Assembly: GCA_024704175.1 (NCBI GenBank) | Contig: CP085629.1 | Location: 7,288,501-7,352,500 of the forward strand | Length of the DNA stretch: 64,000 nucleotides | Direction of reading: 5' to 3' | From: Paenibacillus sp. P25 | Lineage (GTDB): Bacteria > Bacillota > Bacilli > Paenibacillales > NBRC-103111 | Shown: in pieces, positions 25,666-35,684 of the stretch | Layout: every line of letters begins with the position of its first letter | How positions within the stretch are numbered: position 1 is the first letter of the stretch | Notes under the pieces: model-generated | Told to the model about the DNA's origin: nothing | Database searches by the model: none | Seen by the model: the letters and a program-made list of their open reading frames with translations, nothing else | Made by a program: the position numbers and the translations under genes

Positions 25666-26899
25666 GCCGCAGGCACAGCCACGCGCCCGCGAGAAGCGCC
25701 GTCACGGCGGCGCAGGAGCCGGCCAGGGCCCCGGGCCCGGCCGCTCCCAGCAGCGCGAAGGCGGCCAGCGGGCCGAGCGCCGCCCCGACATCGACGACGG
25801 TCGTATACGTCGTCATGTAGGCGACGGCGGAGCGTCCGGCGGCGGCTGTCGGCGGCGAGCGCGTCCGTGAGCGTGGTGATGGCGGTATTCGCCAGCATCA
25901 CGCAGGCCAGGACGGCGAGCCACGGCGCGAAGGGCGCTGGCGGCGCAAGCAGGCTGAGCGTGAGGGCGGCGATGCCGAGCGCGGCGAGGTACAGCGGCGA
26001 CCGCCCGCGCCGGCCGTCCGACTGTCTCCCGATCCAGGGAGACAGGAAGGGCGACCACGCCCAGCGGGCGGCCTGCACCGCGCCGGCCAGCGAGGCCGCG
26101 CCGAACGCGGCGCCGAAGAGGCGGAGCTCGCCGCCGGGCGGCAGGTGGTCTTCGGCCAGCGGGCTCAGCCCGGAGAGCAGCATGCCGAAGAACACGAGCC
26201 CGACGGCGAAGCCGGACGCAAGCGTGAGCCAGCCGCGGGCGGACAGGCTGCGCCAAAGGCGCGCAGGATAGTCTGCCCCCGGTGCGGACGGAGCGGCGGC
26301 GCGGACGGCGGGAACGTAGCGCAGCACGAACGGCGACGCCAGCGGCATGACCGCGCCGAGCAGCAGTGCTACGGGGCGGGTGCCGAGCCTTTCGGCGAGC
26401 ACGCCTCCGGCCAGCATGCCCGCGAGGTCGCCGAGGCCGATCAGGCCGTTGTAGGTGCCGAGCAGCCTCCCGCGCTGCGAGTCTCCCCCTTTAGCGTTCA
26501 GCACGGTCAAGAATCCGCCGATCCGAAGCAGCGACCAGGCCGCGCCCCATAGGATGCGGGCTGTCAGCAGCGCGATGAACCCTTGCAGCAGGCCGAAAGC
26601 GAGCGTGGTGCCGCAGGCGAGCAGGACGGCGGCGGCCATTCCGCTGCGCTTGGGGATCCGGGCGTAGAGCCAGCCGATCAGCGGGTTGAGCGGCGACCGC
26701 ACGAACCGGTTGGCCGACAGCAAGCACGCCGACCTGCCAGAGCGCATCCAAGGCGAATTCCCGCCAGTACAGGGGCAGAACGATATACAGCATGGAATCG
26801 CCGAGCAGGCAAACCGCGGTTACCCAGGAGACGGCCAGGACCGGGAACGGGGTGGACCCGGCGGAATTGCTTTTGAATAGCGCTCGCAGGAGAAACCAC
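25559..26899 (-). CDS. MFS transporter (at least two frameshifts)
   Basis: About 440 residues with around 12 transmembrane helices. Visible pieces: VSWVTAVCLLGDSMLYIVLP, NRFVRSPLNPLIGWLYARIP, GGDSQRGRLLGTYNGLIGLG and AAGRSAVAYMTTYTTVVDVG. Frames change near 26735 and 25850 (one extra base each), and the N-terminal start is not resolved; a GTG at 26899 is in a different frame from the first helix. It is divergent from an SgrR-like regulator with an iron-box-like site between them, so it may export a metabolite such as a siderophore (inference). Confidence 0.78.
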
Positions 26900-26954
26900 T
26901 CCTTTCTTTGCCTCTCATTGTAGGTGGAAAAAGAGGAAAGAAAAAGGTAAAATC

Positions 26955-26967
26955 AATGACAATCATT
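26955..26967. promoter_or_regulatory. Fur-box-like palindrome
   Basis: AATGA-CAA-TCATT lies between the divergent MFS and SgrR genes. It differs by one base from the core AATGATAATCATT of the Fur consensus. Confidence 0.4.
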
Positions 26968-26998
26968 TCCCCTTTTTGCGGAGAGGAGGAGCCGTTCC

Positions 26999-28875
26999 AT
27001 GCAGTTGCTGGAACATTATGTCCGGCTGTACAGCCGGCTAACCCGGCGTTCGCCGGAATCGGCGGCGGAGGGTGCTTACGGGGTGACGCTGCCCGAGCTG
27101 GCGGAGCCGCTTCACTGTTCGGAGCGGAATGTCAAGCTGCTGCTTCAGGGCATGCGGCGGGAGAGCTGGATTGCCTGGCAGCCCGGCCGGGGCCGGGGGC
27201 GGCGCTCGCGTCTGCGTCTGCTGTCCGAGCCCGCGGAGCTTCTTAAGGAGCATACGCTCCGTTTGCTGCGCGAAGGCCGCCAAGGAGGGCTGATCGAGTC
27301 GCTTCGGTTTCTGGCGGATCAAGCGGAACCGTTCGCGGAGGAGGAAGGCGGGAAGGGGGCGGTGCAGCACCAGCTGCAATCGCTCTTCGGCGCGGCCTTC
27401 GGTTACCGGAAAGAGACGCCCGTCTCGGCCGGCGCCTCCGGTCGCCGGGAGGAGCTGGAGGTACTGCGTTTTCCCGCTTACCGCTCCCTCGGCTCGCTGG
27501 ATCCCGCTTTCGTCACCCGGCGGACAGAGCCGCACATGCTTCGTCAGTTGTTTGACACATTGGTGAGATACGACAGCCAAAGGGGATGCTATCTTCCCGG
27601 CCTCGCCCGCCGGTGGGAATCCGCCGAAGTACCGGAAGGGGAAGAGCGGCGGTTTGTCTTTTACCTGCAAAAGCACGTTCTCTTCCATGACGGAACTCCC
27701 ATGACCGCCATGGATGCGGCGATGACGCTCGAGCGGGTCGCGGGATCCGGCGCAGGGCTCCCCGTACAGCGCTTTGTTCAGCCTCATCCAGAGGATCGAG
27801 TGCCCGGAAGGAAATCGTCATCGTCTGGTCCTGCGCACGCCGAAACGGATGTCTGAGGACGCGCTTTTATGCCTTCTCGCCGCTCCCGCCTCCTCGGTCG
27901 TTCCGGCCCGGCGTTCTCCGGATTTTGGCCGGCGTCCGTCCGGCACCGGACCCTTCCGGGTCGCGGAGCGGGAAGAGGGCCTGCTGGCACTGGAAGCGAA
28001 CCCGGATTACTACCGCCGAAGGGCACAGCTGGACCGGATTGAAATGTGGACCGTTCCGGCTTGGGCCGGCGGGGGACAGGAGCAGGAGGCGGCGGACGCC
28101 CTCGGCACGATGAATTTCCGTCATTACCAGGAGCGGGGCGGGATGGAGCCGGGCTGGCAGCAAATCGCCGGCACGGAACGGGGCTGCAAATATGTTGTAC
28201 TGAACCTGACGGCAGAAGGGCCGCTGCAGCAGGTCGCTCTTCGCGCCCATCTCCGACGGATTATCCGCCGATGCCCGGGCCCGGGAGACGAGAGGGGCCG
28301 GCCGGGAAACGCTGGCGAATGCGTTGATCCGAGACCGGGAGCGGGCAGTAGAAGGCGCTGCGGAACCGGTAACGGTTCTGTCTCAGACCCTTGAAGGGCG
28401 CAAGCTGCGCCTGGCCACTTACGCCGGAGCGGGGCATGAACGGGATGCCGCCAGGCTGAAGGAGGCCTTCGCTGCGGAAGGGATTGCACTGGAGACGGAG
28501 CTTGTCCCTTACGAGTCCCTGTATGGGGGACGGGGCCCGCTCCCTGCGGAGCTGGTGCTGCTGGAGCCGCCGGTCGAAGATGATGCGGACTGGACGCTGC
28601 TCCATCTCTTCAAGAGCCCGGCGAGCCCGGTGCGGCGCGCCATGTCGGAAGCACTGCGTGAGGCCGTGGATTCCCGGCTGACGGGAGTGGAGACCGCATC
28701 GGCGGGCAGGCGCCGGTCGATGCTGGAGGCGGCGGAAAAGCTGCTGCTGGAGCGGCAGGCCGTTATTTTATGGTACCGCTCCCGGCAGACCGCTTCCTTT
28801 GAGCCGGGGCTTCAGGATGTGCGGCTTAACACGTACGGCTGGGTTGACTACAGGGGGATTTGGTTTAACGGGTAA
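26999..28875 (+). CDS. SgrR-like transcriptional regulator with SBP_bac_5 domain (two frameshifts)
   Basis: About 624 residues. The N-terminal winged helix contains LPELAEPLHCSERNVKLLLQ and ESWIAWQPGRGRGRRSRL. From about residue 150 there is an oligopeptide-binding-protein-like domain: FPAYRSLGSLDPAFVTRRTE, FYLQKHVLFHDGTPMTAMDA, PSGTGPFRVAEREEGLLALE. One extra C near 27752 and one near 28250 break the frame. SgrR-type regulators sense a small solute through the binding domain; the divergent MFS gene is the likely target. Confidence 0.85.
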
Positions 28876-28904
28876 GTTTTAAGCTATGGCAGTTTTTTAG
28901 CAGG

Positions 28905-29865
28905 CTAAACGATATCGAATTCAACGGGCCAGAGGAGCAATCCTGGAGAACGAGCGCCCCGGGAGATTTCCTCGCAATACTTCACGATAGGGATGCAGCC
29001 GGGATCGAGAATATGGATCATGGCCGCGTCCCATGGCCTGATCTCACTTTGATAAGGATAAGGGATCATCTGCCGGACCGCCGCCGCTTCCGGATGAACG
29101 GGCACTCGACTTCCGTTACCGCCTTATCGGCAATTTTACTGTTCATGTAGCGAAGGTGGGCTTGAGCGGCCTGGCGGTCCCGGGCCAGAAAGGATTTGAT
29201 TTTGTCCGGATGCCCTTCCTCGTATCGGACATACCCTGCGATTTCGCCGCCGATCAGTAGAGTGGAGGAGTGGATACGGATGTTGACGCTGATCCAGTCC
29301 AGCACCGAGTCCTCGGGGACGACGGCGAGATCGATATCCCCGAACCAGGCTTCCCACAGGGCGGCGAGTGCCGGGATGTCTTCCGCCCGGACTCTGCGCT
29401 CCGCAACCGGAACATCGGGAGCTTCGATCCGCTTGCGGTCGATGGAGATTTTGCAGGTACCGAACATCTTCGTTTGATATCCTAATCTCGGATAGTAAGT
29501 CGAATGCCCCAGTAAGAATGAAAAGGCATATCCTTTTTCCTTGGCTATCCTATGGCCTTCGGCTATGAGACGCTGGCCGATACCCCGGGCTTGAAACGAA
29601 GGCAGGACGGCGCCAAGGCAACGGCTCGAAGTTCCTTCCCCTCAACCCTTAACCGATGCTCCGTAAAAAGCACATGGCCCAGGATACGGCCGTCCGCCTC
29701 GGCTACGAGCGACAGATCGGCATCATAATGTTTCCGGTGGCGCAGCGTATCGACCAGGACGGCGATGCCGATGGAGCGGGTTTGATCGAAGGCCTGCGCG
29801 TGAACTTCGGCAATTTGAAAATAATCCGTCTTCTCTTCCGCACGAATGCGGATGTCTATCGTCAA
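28905..29865 (-). CDS. GNAT acetyltransferase, YhbS-like two-domain (two frameshifts)
   Basis: About 320 residues. N-terminal GNAT: IAEVHAQAFDQTRSIGIAVL, LGHVLFTEHRLRVEGKELRA, then (one base added near 29605) VLPSFQARGIGQRLIAEGHR and LLGHSTYYPRLGYQTKMFGT. A second domain follows with EDIPALAALWEAWFGDIDLA. One base added near 29098 gives the end ECPVHPEAAAVRQMIPYPYQ. The arrangement matches COG3153-type N-acetyltransferases. Substrate unknown. Confidence 0.82.
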
Positions 29866-29994
29866 GGAAACGACCTCCCATAGAGACTTCCTGCTGCGTC
29901 AACAACGGAAAATCCAACCTGTTCGGCGGTCCGGACGCATCAGGTTATCCCCACTGTATGGCTTTCCCCTCCGACCGTCAACGATACTGTACGA

Positions 29995-30548
29995 CTATAG
30001 AGATTTTTTCCTCTCAATCAAGCTGTCTGCCGCTCTTGCGGCCTCCTTCTTCCGCCTGCCCGATGCCGGGTTACGCATGCGGCGCTTCGTCCCCGGCGGC
30101 GTCTTGTCGTTTTTTCCGTTGAACAGTGTTTCCGTCAGGGCTTTCAGCTTATCCATCACCTTGCCGAAGCCGAAGCCGACCAGGAACGCGATGCCGATCT
30201 TGGCTTCCAGCGTGCCTGCGACCTGCAGGAGCATAATGCCGCTCTCGAACAGTACGACCGTCATCACGGCGCCCCGCCGCATTTGATGGGGCGCAGCAAA
30301 TACCATAGAATCCAGCGTTCGGTCAGCTGATCGTAATATTCGTGAAGCGGCCGCAAGGCGTACAAGGATCCTCCGACAGCGCCGGCAAGCATGCAGTATG
30401 CATATTCTTCGACGCTCGCAATCCGGAGTCCGGCAAGGCCTGTCAGCACCCCGCTTCTTAGAAGGCCCATCACCCATAGGTCGCCGGTAAACCAAACAAG
30501 CAGATAAAGCACTACGGCCCAACGATACACCCGCTCCTTCCCCGTCAT
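29995..30548 (-). CDS. Small integral membrane protein of unknown function (one frameshift)
   Basis: About 184 residues: helices around WAVVLYLLVWFTGDLWVMGL, YAYCMLAGAVGGSLYALRPL and IGIAFLVGFGFGKVMDKLKA, then a strongly basic C-terminus (GTKRRMRNPASGRRKKEAAR). One G is missing near 30272, which otherwise splits it into two ORFs. I start at the ATG at 30548 after AAGGGGACGG. No family recognised. Confidence 0.6.
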
Positions 30549-30936
30549 GCACACCGTCCCCTTTCGCTTATTCCGTTACTACACTATATGCCGGGCGAGG
30601 GACAAATGTATTTTTTTCTTAAGGGGGCAAGTTGGAAGGAACCGGGACGGAGCCGCTGGAGCTGGCCAGGCTGACTTTCGACGATGCCGCAGGCCCGAGT
30701 GAGCTGAAGAATGTAATCCGGATGAAAAATCATCAGCCCCTTTTTCAACCAAAGCTTGTTCTCCAAGCTCCGCAAAAAAGCAGGCGGCGGCGTTCTCCTT
30801 TGAAAGCTGTGCCTGCAACAATCCTAAGTCGTTAAGGTAGTGGAAAAATATTCATGAATGGTACTTTACTTTGGTAACGCGTTAATATATTATTTAATTA
30901 TCGAAATAAAGCAAAATGAAAAGGAGATGCACCGCA
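30549..30936. other. Intergenic stretch without a convincing gene
   Basis: Contains a 67-codon TTG ORF (30632-30835) without family similarity. The last 60 bp before hisC are AT-rich and probably hold its promoter, but no pair of boxes is clear enough to call. Confidence 0.45.
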
Positions 30937-32067
30937 ATGTCCTCATCCCGTCAAATTCAATCGCGTCAAGCGCTCAATGAAATTACGCCTTATTCTCCCG
31001 GCAAGCCGATTTGGGAAGTGCAGCGGGAATACGGCCTGGAGCAGGTGGTCAAGCTAGCTTCCAATGAGAACCCGCTCGGCCCGTCTCCGAAGGCGCTGCA
31101 GGCCATCGCGGAGAAGCTGCCCGAGCTGCACCGCTACCCCGACGTAGCGGCGTCGGAGCTTAGGCAGGCGCTGGCAGGTAAGCTGGGCTTATCCGAAAGC
31201 GAGCTGATCGTTACCAACGGCGCCGACGAGCTGATCACGCTCGTGTCGGAGACGTATCTGGAGCCGGGCGATGAAATCGTCATCCCTTCGCCGGTCTTCA
31301 GCGAGTACGAGTTCGGGGCCCGTTTGATGGGAGCCACGATCATCACGGTCCCTATGGAACCGGGCTTCCGCTATTCGGTAGAGCGCCTGCTGGCCTCCGT
31401 CACGGACCGGACGAAGTCGCTGTATCTCTGCTCGCCCCATAATCCGGCGGGTACCTATTTACCGAAGGGAGAGCTGCAGCGGTCGCTTGATATCCTGCCG
31501 GGACATGTGCTGGTGATCTATGATGCGGCTTACAGCCATTACGCAACGGCTGAAGATTATTCGGACGGAATGGAATTCGTCCGCGCCGGCTATCCGATCA
31601 TGGTGCTGCAGACCTTTTCCAAAATTTACGGTTTGGCCGGCATCCGCGTCGGCTTCGGGGCGGCGCCGGAAGGCATTATCCGCAGCATTTTCCAGGTGAA
31701 GGAACCGTTCAACGTCAATGCCCTAGCCCAAGCGGCGGCCGCGGCGGCCTTGACGGACGACGAGCATTTGGAAGCATCGCGCCGGATGAATACGCAGGGG
31801 CGGGAGCGACTGTACGCCGCTTTCCGCAAGCTGGGCATAGGTTATACCGAAAGCATGAGCAATTTTGTTCTTGCGGAATTTGGCGACGGGGCTGACCGCT
31901 TGGTGCGCGAGCTGATGGCTGTAGGCGTTATTGTACGCTATGGGATCGGCTGGGGGTCGCCCGGTCATATCCGGATCAGCGTTGGCTCGCCGGAGGAGAA
32001 CGGGAGGCTGATTGAGGCTTTGACGGCCATCCTGGCCAAGACGGAGAACGCGCCTAAAGGAGCTTAG
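30937..32067 (+). CDS. hisC: Histidinol-phosphate aminotransferase
   Basis: 376 residues from the ATG at 30937 after AAGGAG. PLP-dependent fold-type I aminotransferase that makes histidinol phosphate from imidazole-acetol phosphate and glutamate; such enzymes may also act on aromatic amino acids. Seen: KLASNENPLGPSPKAL, YPDVAASELRQALAGKLGLS, YLCSPHNPAGTYLPKGEL, the Schiff-base lysine in QTFSKIYGLAGIRVGFG, and RISVGSPEENGRLIEAL. The gene is intact and stands alone, outside any his operon. Confidence 0.9.
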   Translation: MSSSRQIQSRQALNEITPYSPGKPIWEVQREYGLEQVVKLASNENPLGPSPKALQAIAEKLPELHRYPDVAASELRQALAGKLGLSESELIVTNGADELITLVSETYLEPGDEIVIPSPVFSEYEFGARLMGATIITVPMEPGFRYSVERLLASVTDRTKSLYLCSPHNPAGTYLPKGELQRSLDILPGHVLVIYDAAYSHYATAEDYSDGMEFVRAGYPIMVLQTFSKIYGLAGIRVGFGAAPEGIIRSIFQVKEPFNVNALAQAAAAAALTDDEHLEASRRMNTQGRERLYAAFRKLGIGYTESMSNFVLAEFGDGADRLVRELMAVGVIVRYGIGWGSPGHIRISVGSPEENGRLIEALTAILAKTENAPKGA

Positions 32068-32111
32068 CCCAGGCATTCGAAGTAGAGAGAGGAACTTCAC
32101 TCGAGAACGAT

Positions 32112-32176
32112 GCAAAAAAAAAGCGGCGACCGGCCGAATGGCGTGAATGAGCCCATTTGACCGGCTTTGCGCCGCC
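32112..32176 (-). terminator. Terminator of tdk
   Basis: On the minus strand GCGGCG...CGCCGC with inner GCCGG/CCGGT pairs, followed by nine or more T. Confidence 0.8.
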
Positions 32177-32266
32177 CGATCTCTTGGAGCATCGGCGGGG
32201 TCGCGGAATCCGCGCAGCCGTTGGAGCGCCGGCGATCGGCGTCAAGCCAGAACGGTGCCTGCCTGC

Positions 32267-32839
32267 TTACAGCTTCGGATTCGCGTGGCATTTGCGGCAG
32301 ACGGGATAATACGTATCATTGCCGCCGATTTGAATCTGCTCGCCGGTATAGACCGGCCTGCCTTGTTCGTCGACGCGCAGGTTCATGGTCGCTTTGCGCT
32401 CGCAGAACCAGCAGATCGTTTTCATTTCTTCGATTTTATCGGCATACAGGAGCATGTATTTGCTGCCCTCGAACAATTCGTTTTGAAAATCATTCTTCAG
32501 TCCGAACCCCATGACGGGGATGTTCAGTTCGTCCACAATCCGCGCCAGCTGAAGGATCTGCTCTTTGTTCAGAAACTGCACCTCATCCACGAGCACGCAC
32601 GAAATTCGTCCGGCCTGGCTTTGGACCGTTCCGAAGATATCGGTGCTTGGATCGATCGGAATCGCTTCCCGGCGAAGGCCGATGCGCGACGATACATAAC
32701 CGATTTCATCGCGGTCGTCCACGGCGGACGTAAAGATCAGCACGGATTTATTTTGTTCCTCATAGTTATGGGCGACCTTCAATATTTCGATCGATTTCCC
32801 GCTGTTCATCGCGCCGTACCTGAAATACAATTGGGCCAA
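32267..32839 (-). CDS. tdk: Thymidine kinase
   Basis: About 190 residues. Phosphorylates thymidine with ATP in salvage. P-loop GAMNSGKS at residues 9-16 from the chosen start, CVLVDEVQFLNKEQILQLAR (Walker B), MGFGLKNDFQNELFEGSKYM, the zinc-ribbon CWFC...CRKCH and the lasso region with TYYPVCRKCH. I prefer the TTG at 32839 because GGAG stands 9 bp upstream and the protein then begins AQLYFRYGAMNSGKS like E. coli-type Tdk. ATG starts at 32854 or 32923 are possible. A strong terminator follows. Confidence 0.9.
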   Translation of the reverse strand: MAQLYFRYGAMNSGKSIEILKVAHNYEEQNKSVLIFTSAVDDRDEIGYVSSRIGLRREAIPIDPSTDIFGTVQSQAGRISCVLVDEVQFLNKEQILQLARIVDELNIPVMGFGLKNDFQNELFEGSKYMLLYADKIEEMKTICWFCERKATMNLRVDEQGRPVYTGEQIQIGGNDTYYPVCRKCHANPKL

Positions 32840-33102
32840 TCTGCACAACTCCATTTCATTGATGTTCTTCTGTGTATGCCGGAGCTTGCAAGCGTCTGCC
32901 GTCGGCATAACGAATTCCATCATAGCATATGCAGGCGGGGAAGGTACAGGTGGCAGGGGACCGTTAACGATTCAGGAAGTTTAAGCGCATTAAAGCGATA
33001 AAGCACGCTGCAACTTACTGATCCAAGGATCGAATAGGCTCCGATCCATCCACTAAGACACGAATGTAGTTTCCTCAGATAGGCTTCGATCAGAAGCTTT
33101 GC
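32840..33102. other. Intergenic stretch without a gene
   Basis: Lies between tdk and the histidine kinase. No ORF, terminator or promoter was convincing. Confidence 0.4.
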
Positions 33103-35320
33103 TTATATGTCCGTTTTGTCCCGGACGGGCAGGGTTACGGTGACGGTGGTGCCCTGTCCCGGGAGGCTTGCTACGTCCAGCGTTCCCAGATGCTCCGTCA
33201 CAATTTTTTGGCTGACCATGATGCCGAGGCCCGTGCCTTTTTCCTTGGTGGTATAGAACGGCTCTCCGAGCCGCTTCAGCACCTCTTCCGGCATACCGGG
33301 ACCGTCGTCCTGGATGGTTACGCTAAGGGTCCGGGCGTCCGGCGAGGAGGCCGACACCGCAACGCTGCCCCCTTTGGGCATGGCTTCCATAGCGTTTTTC
33401 AATAGATTAATAAATACCTGCTTCAATTGGTTCTCGTCGCAGTATATCCGGGGAGCTCGCCTTCCAGCAGCAGCGTAATCTCTATGCCGTTCAAATGGGC
33501 TTCCGACTCCAGGAGGGAAATGACGTCGTTTAGAAGCGGACCCACGGGCCTTAAGCGGTAAGCGACGGACTGGGGCTTTGCAATCCGCAGCAGTTCGCTG
33601 ATGATATGCTCGATGCGGCTCAGCTCGGACATCATGATGTCCAAATAGGAGGAGTAGACCGGCTCAGGGCCGCTGCGCATGATTTGGGTGAAGCCCTTCA
33701 GGGCGGTAAGCGGGTTGCGGATTTCATGGGCGATTCCCGCGGCCAGCTGCCCGGCAACCGACAGCTTCTCCGAATTCCGGAGCAGCGTCTCCGTTCTTTT
33801 CCGTTCGCTGATGTCTCTCGCCACCAGCAGGACCTGCTCCACCCCGCCGCCGGCATGCAGAATGGGGACGGCATGCATCTCTACCAGAACCTCCGCGCCG
33901 CTGGAGTGGGGCGACTCGATTTCAAGCGGACCCGCCTCCTGCATGGATATGATTTCCTGGAACCAGTCTCCGGCTTTTTTTCTTAGCGGGGCTTTAAGGC
34001 GGTCGAGCGGACAGGTGCCTATCAGCTTCTCCGGGGCAAATCCGAGCACATGCCTAAAGGAGGGGAGGCGTAGCGGATCCGGCGACCCGTATCGAAGAGG
34101 ATGATGAGGTCCTTTGTATGCTCGGCGATCATCCGGTATTTTTCCTCGCTCAGCCGCAGCTCCTCCTTCATCCGTTTCCGCTCGCTGATATCTCTTCCGA
34201 CAAGACAAATGGAATGCACTTCCTTATCCGGGCCGCTCACCGGCGTAAGGGTCAGGCTCATATCGAGCACCCGGCCGTCCTTGCAAAGGCTTTTCGTCTC
34301 ATAATTCGAGATTTGTTCCCCTTGCAGCGTCCGCCTGAGCAGCCCCTCCACTTCGCTTCGGAGCTCCTCCGGAATGCAAGGCAGAGGGCGCCCGATCAGC
34401 TCTTCCTTCGTAAAACCGAAGGTTTCCAGGAAGCTCCGATTCAAGTGGGTAAGGATCAGGTCCCGGCTCAAAAAAACGATCGGATCGGCCGCCTGCTCGT
34501 TCATCGATTGCAGATGAACGTCCGTGATGGCGAGCCCCTCTTCCTGACGACTGGATTCCGTAATATCGAGCAGGAAGACGGCCAGCCCCGGCTTGCAGGG
34601 GAAGCAACTGATTTCAAACCAGGAGGGAGAGGGGAAAATCCGGTCCCGGATGGTCACCGTGTTCTGTTCTTCGGCCGCCCGCCGGCAGGCCTTCTGGAAG
34701 GGGGTATTCGCCAGCTCCGGAAGGGCGGTCCAGACCGGTCTGCCCGATCAATTCGTCCCGGTTTCGGCGAAGCAGGCGCCGGGCGGCTCGATTGACTTGA
34801 AGGAATCTCCAATCCCGGCCGAGGATCATGTAAGGAGCAGGGAGGAGGTCGAGCAGATCCGGGGTCAGTGCGGCGTAATCCCGCAGAGCGGCCTCCGCTT
34901 TTCGCTGCCCGTCGATCGAGTGGACTTCGAGGTGGATGAAGCGTTCCCCTTGTCCTGAATTTCGCACGCAGTCAGCAAGGCGGATATCGGTTCGCCGCCG
35001 GCATGCAGCGACCGTACCTCCGCTTCATAGAGGCTGAGCCGCCGCTCCACGAGCCAGCTCATATGATGCATGCAGAGCAGCAGCTCGCCCGGATGGATCA
35101 GCGCATGCAGGCTCATGCCCCGCAGCTGCTCCGGCGGGTAACCGAGCAGCCCGGCGAGGCTGGCGTTGACCGTAAGGAGGGTGCAGTCCATATCCAGGAC
35201 GGCCTGACCGGACTTGGAGTGATGGAACAAGGCATGCCCCATCTCTTCGAGCCCGCTTCGGCCGCTCCGTTCTTGACCGAACCATGCGGGAAGATTCCCC
35301 GCCGTTATCGGCTCATTCAT
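33103..35320 (-). CDS. Soluble multi-PAS sensor histidine kinase (four frameshifts)
   Basis: About 739 residues, no transmembrane helix. Four PAS-like modules: VLDMDCTLLTVNASLAGLLG, PAPYMILGRDWRFLQVNRAA, FLSRDLILTHLNRSFLETFG and DTGRRIRYASPSFRHVLGFA. Then the phospho-acceptor GIAHEIRNPLTALKGFTQIM and the ATPase boxes INLLKNAMEAM, QDDGPGMPEE and GTGLGIMVSQKI. Frame corrections: +1 near 34955, -1 near 34740, +1 near 34065, +1 near 33440. The layout resembles KinA/KinE sporulation phosphorelay kinases; no response regulator is adjacent, so it is an orphan kinase. Confidence 0.88.
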
Positions 35321-35684
35321 GCAAGGATTCCTCCTTAGTCATGTAGTTAGGATACCATTTCGTCAATTCTCTACATTTTTCCTTTTAACGATAATTTCAT
35401 ATAGAAAAATTAATAATTGGGAGCCAAGCAACATAAAATTCCGAAGAGGGAGAGAGCAGTCCGGGGCGGGAGAGGATGGGAAATCTATGAATTTTTAAAT
35501 TGCTATAATAAAAAGGGAATGGTACTATATAACATAATATCAGCGAGGTTCACAGAATTGTCACATTAAGGACAGGGAAGGAGCCTTCTTTTTTCATCCT
35601 AACGCTTCAGTCCTGTAACGCTTCACATCCCTGTCGGATTTGCGTGAAAAAGCGCGAAAAATACCGAAAGAAAGGTTGCACGCG
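35321..35684 (+). promoter_or_regulatory. gltB upstream/leader region
   Basis: AT-rich with several possible -10 boxes (TATAAT near 35504). Farther down, GACAGGGA (35571-35578) can pair with TCCCTGTC (35628-35635). Overlapping the first arm, GAAG-GAGC-CTTC is followed by six T (35577-35594). A tandem direct repeat TAACGCTTCA occurs at 35600-35609 and 35616-35625. No gene is present. This may be an attenuator or regulator-binding region for glutamate synthase (inference). Confidence 0.4.

Noticed and set aside
30632..30835. 67-codon TTG ORF upstream of hisC
   Set aside because: No ribosome site, no similarity, odd composition at its end.
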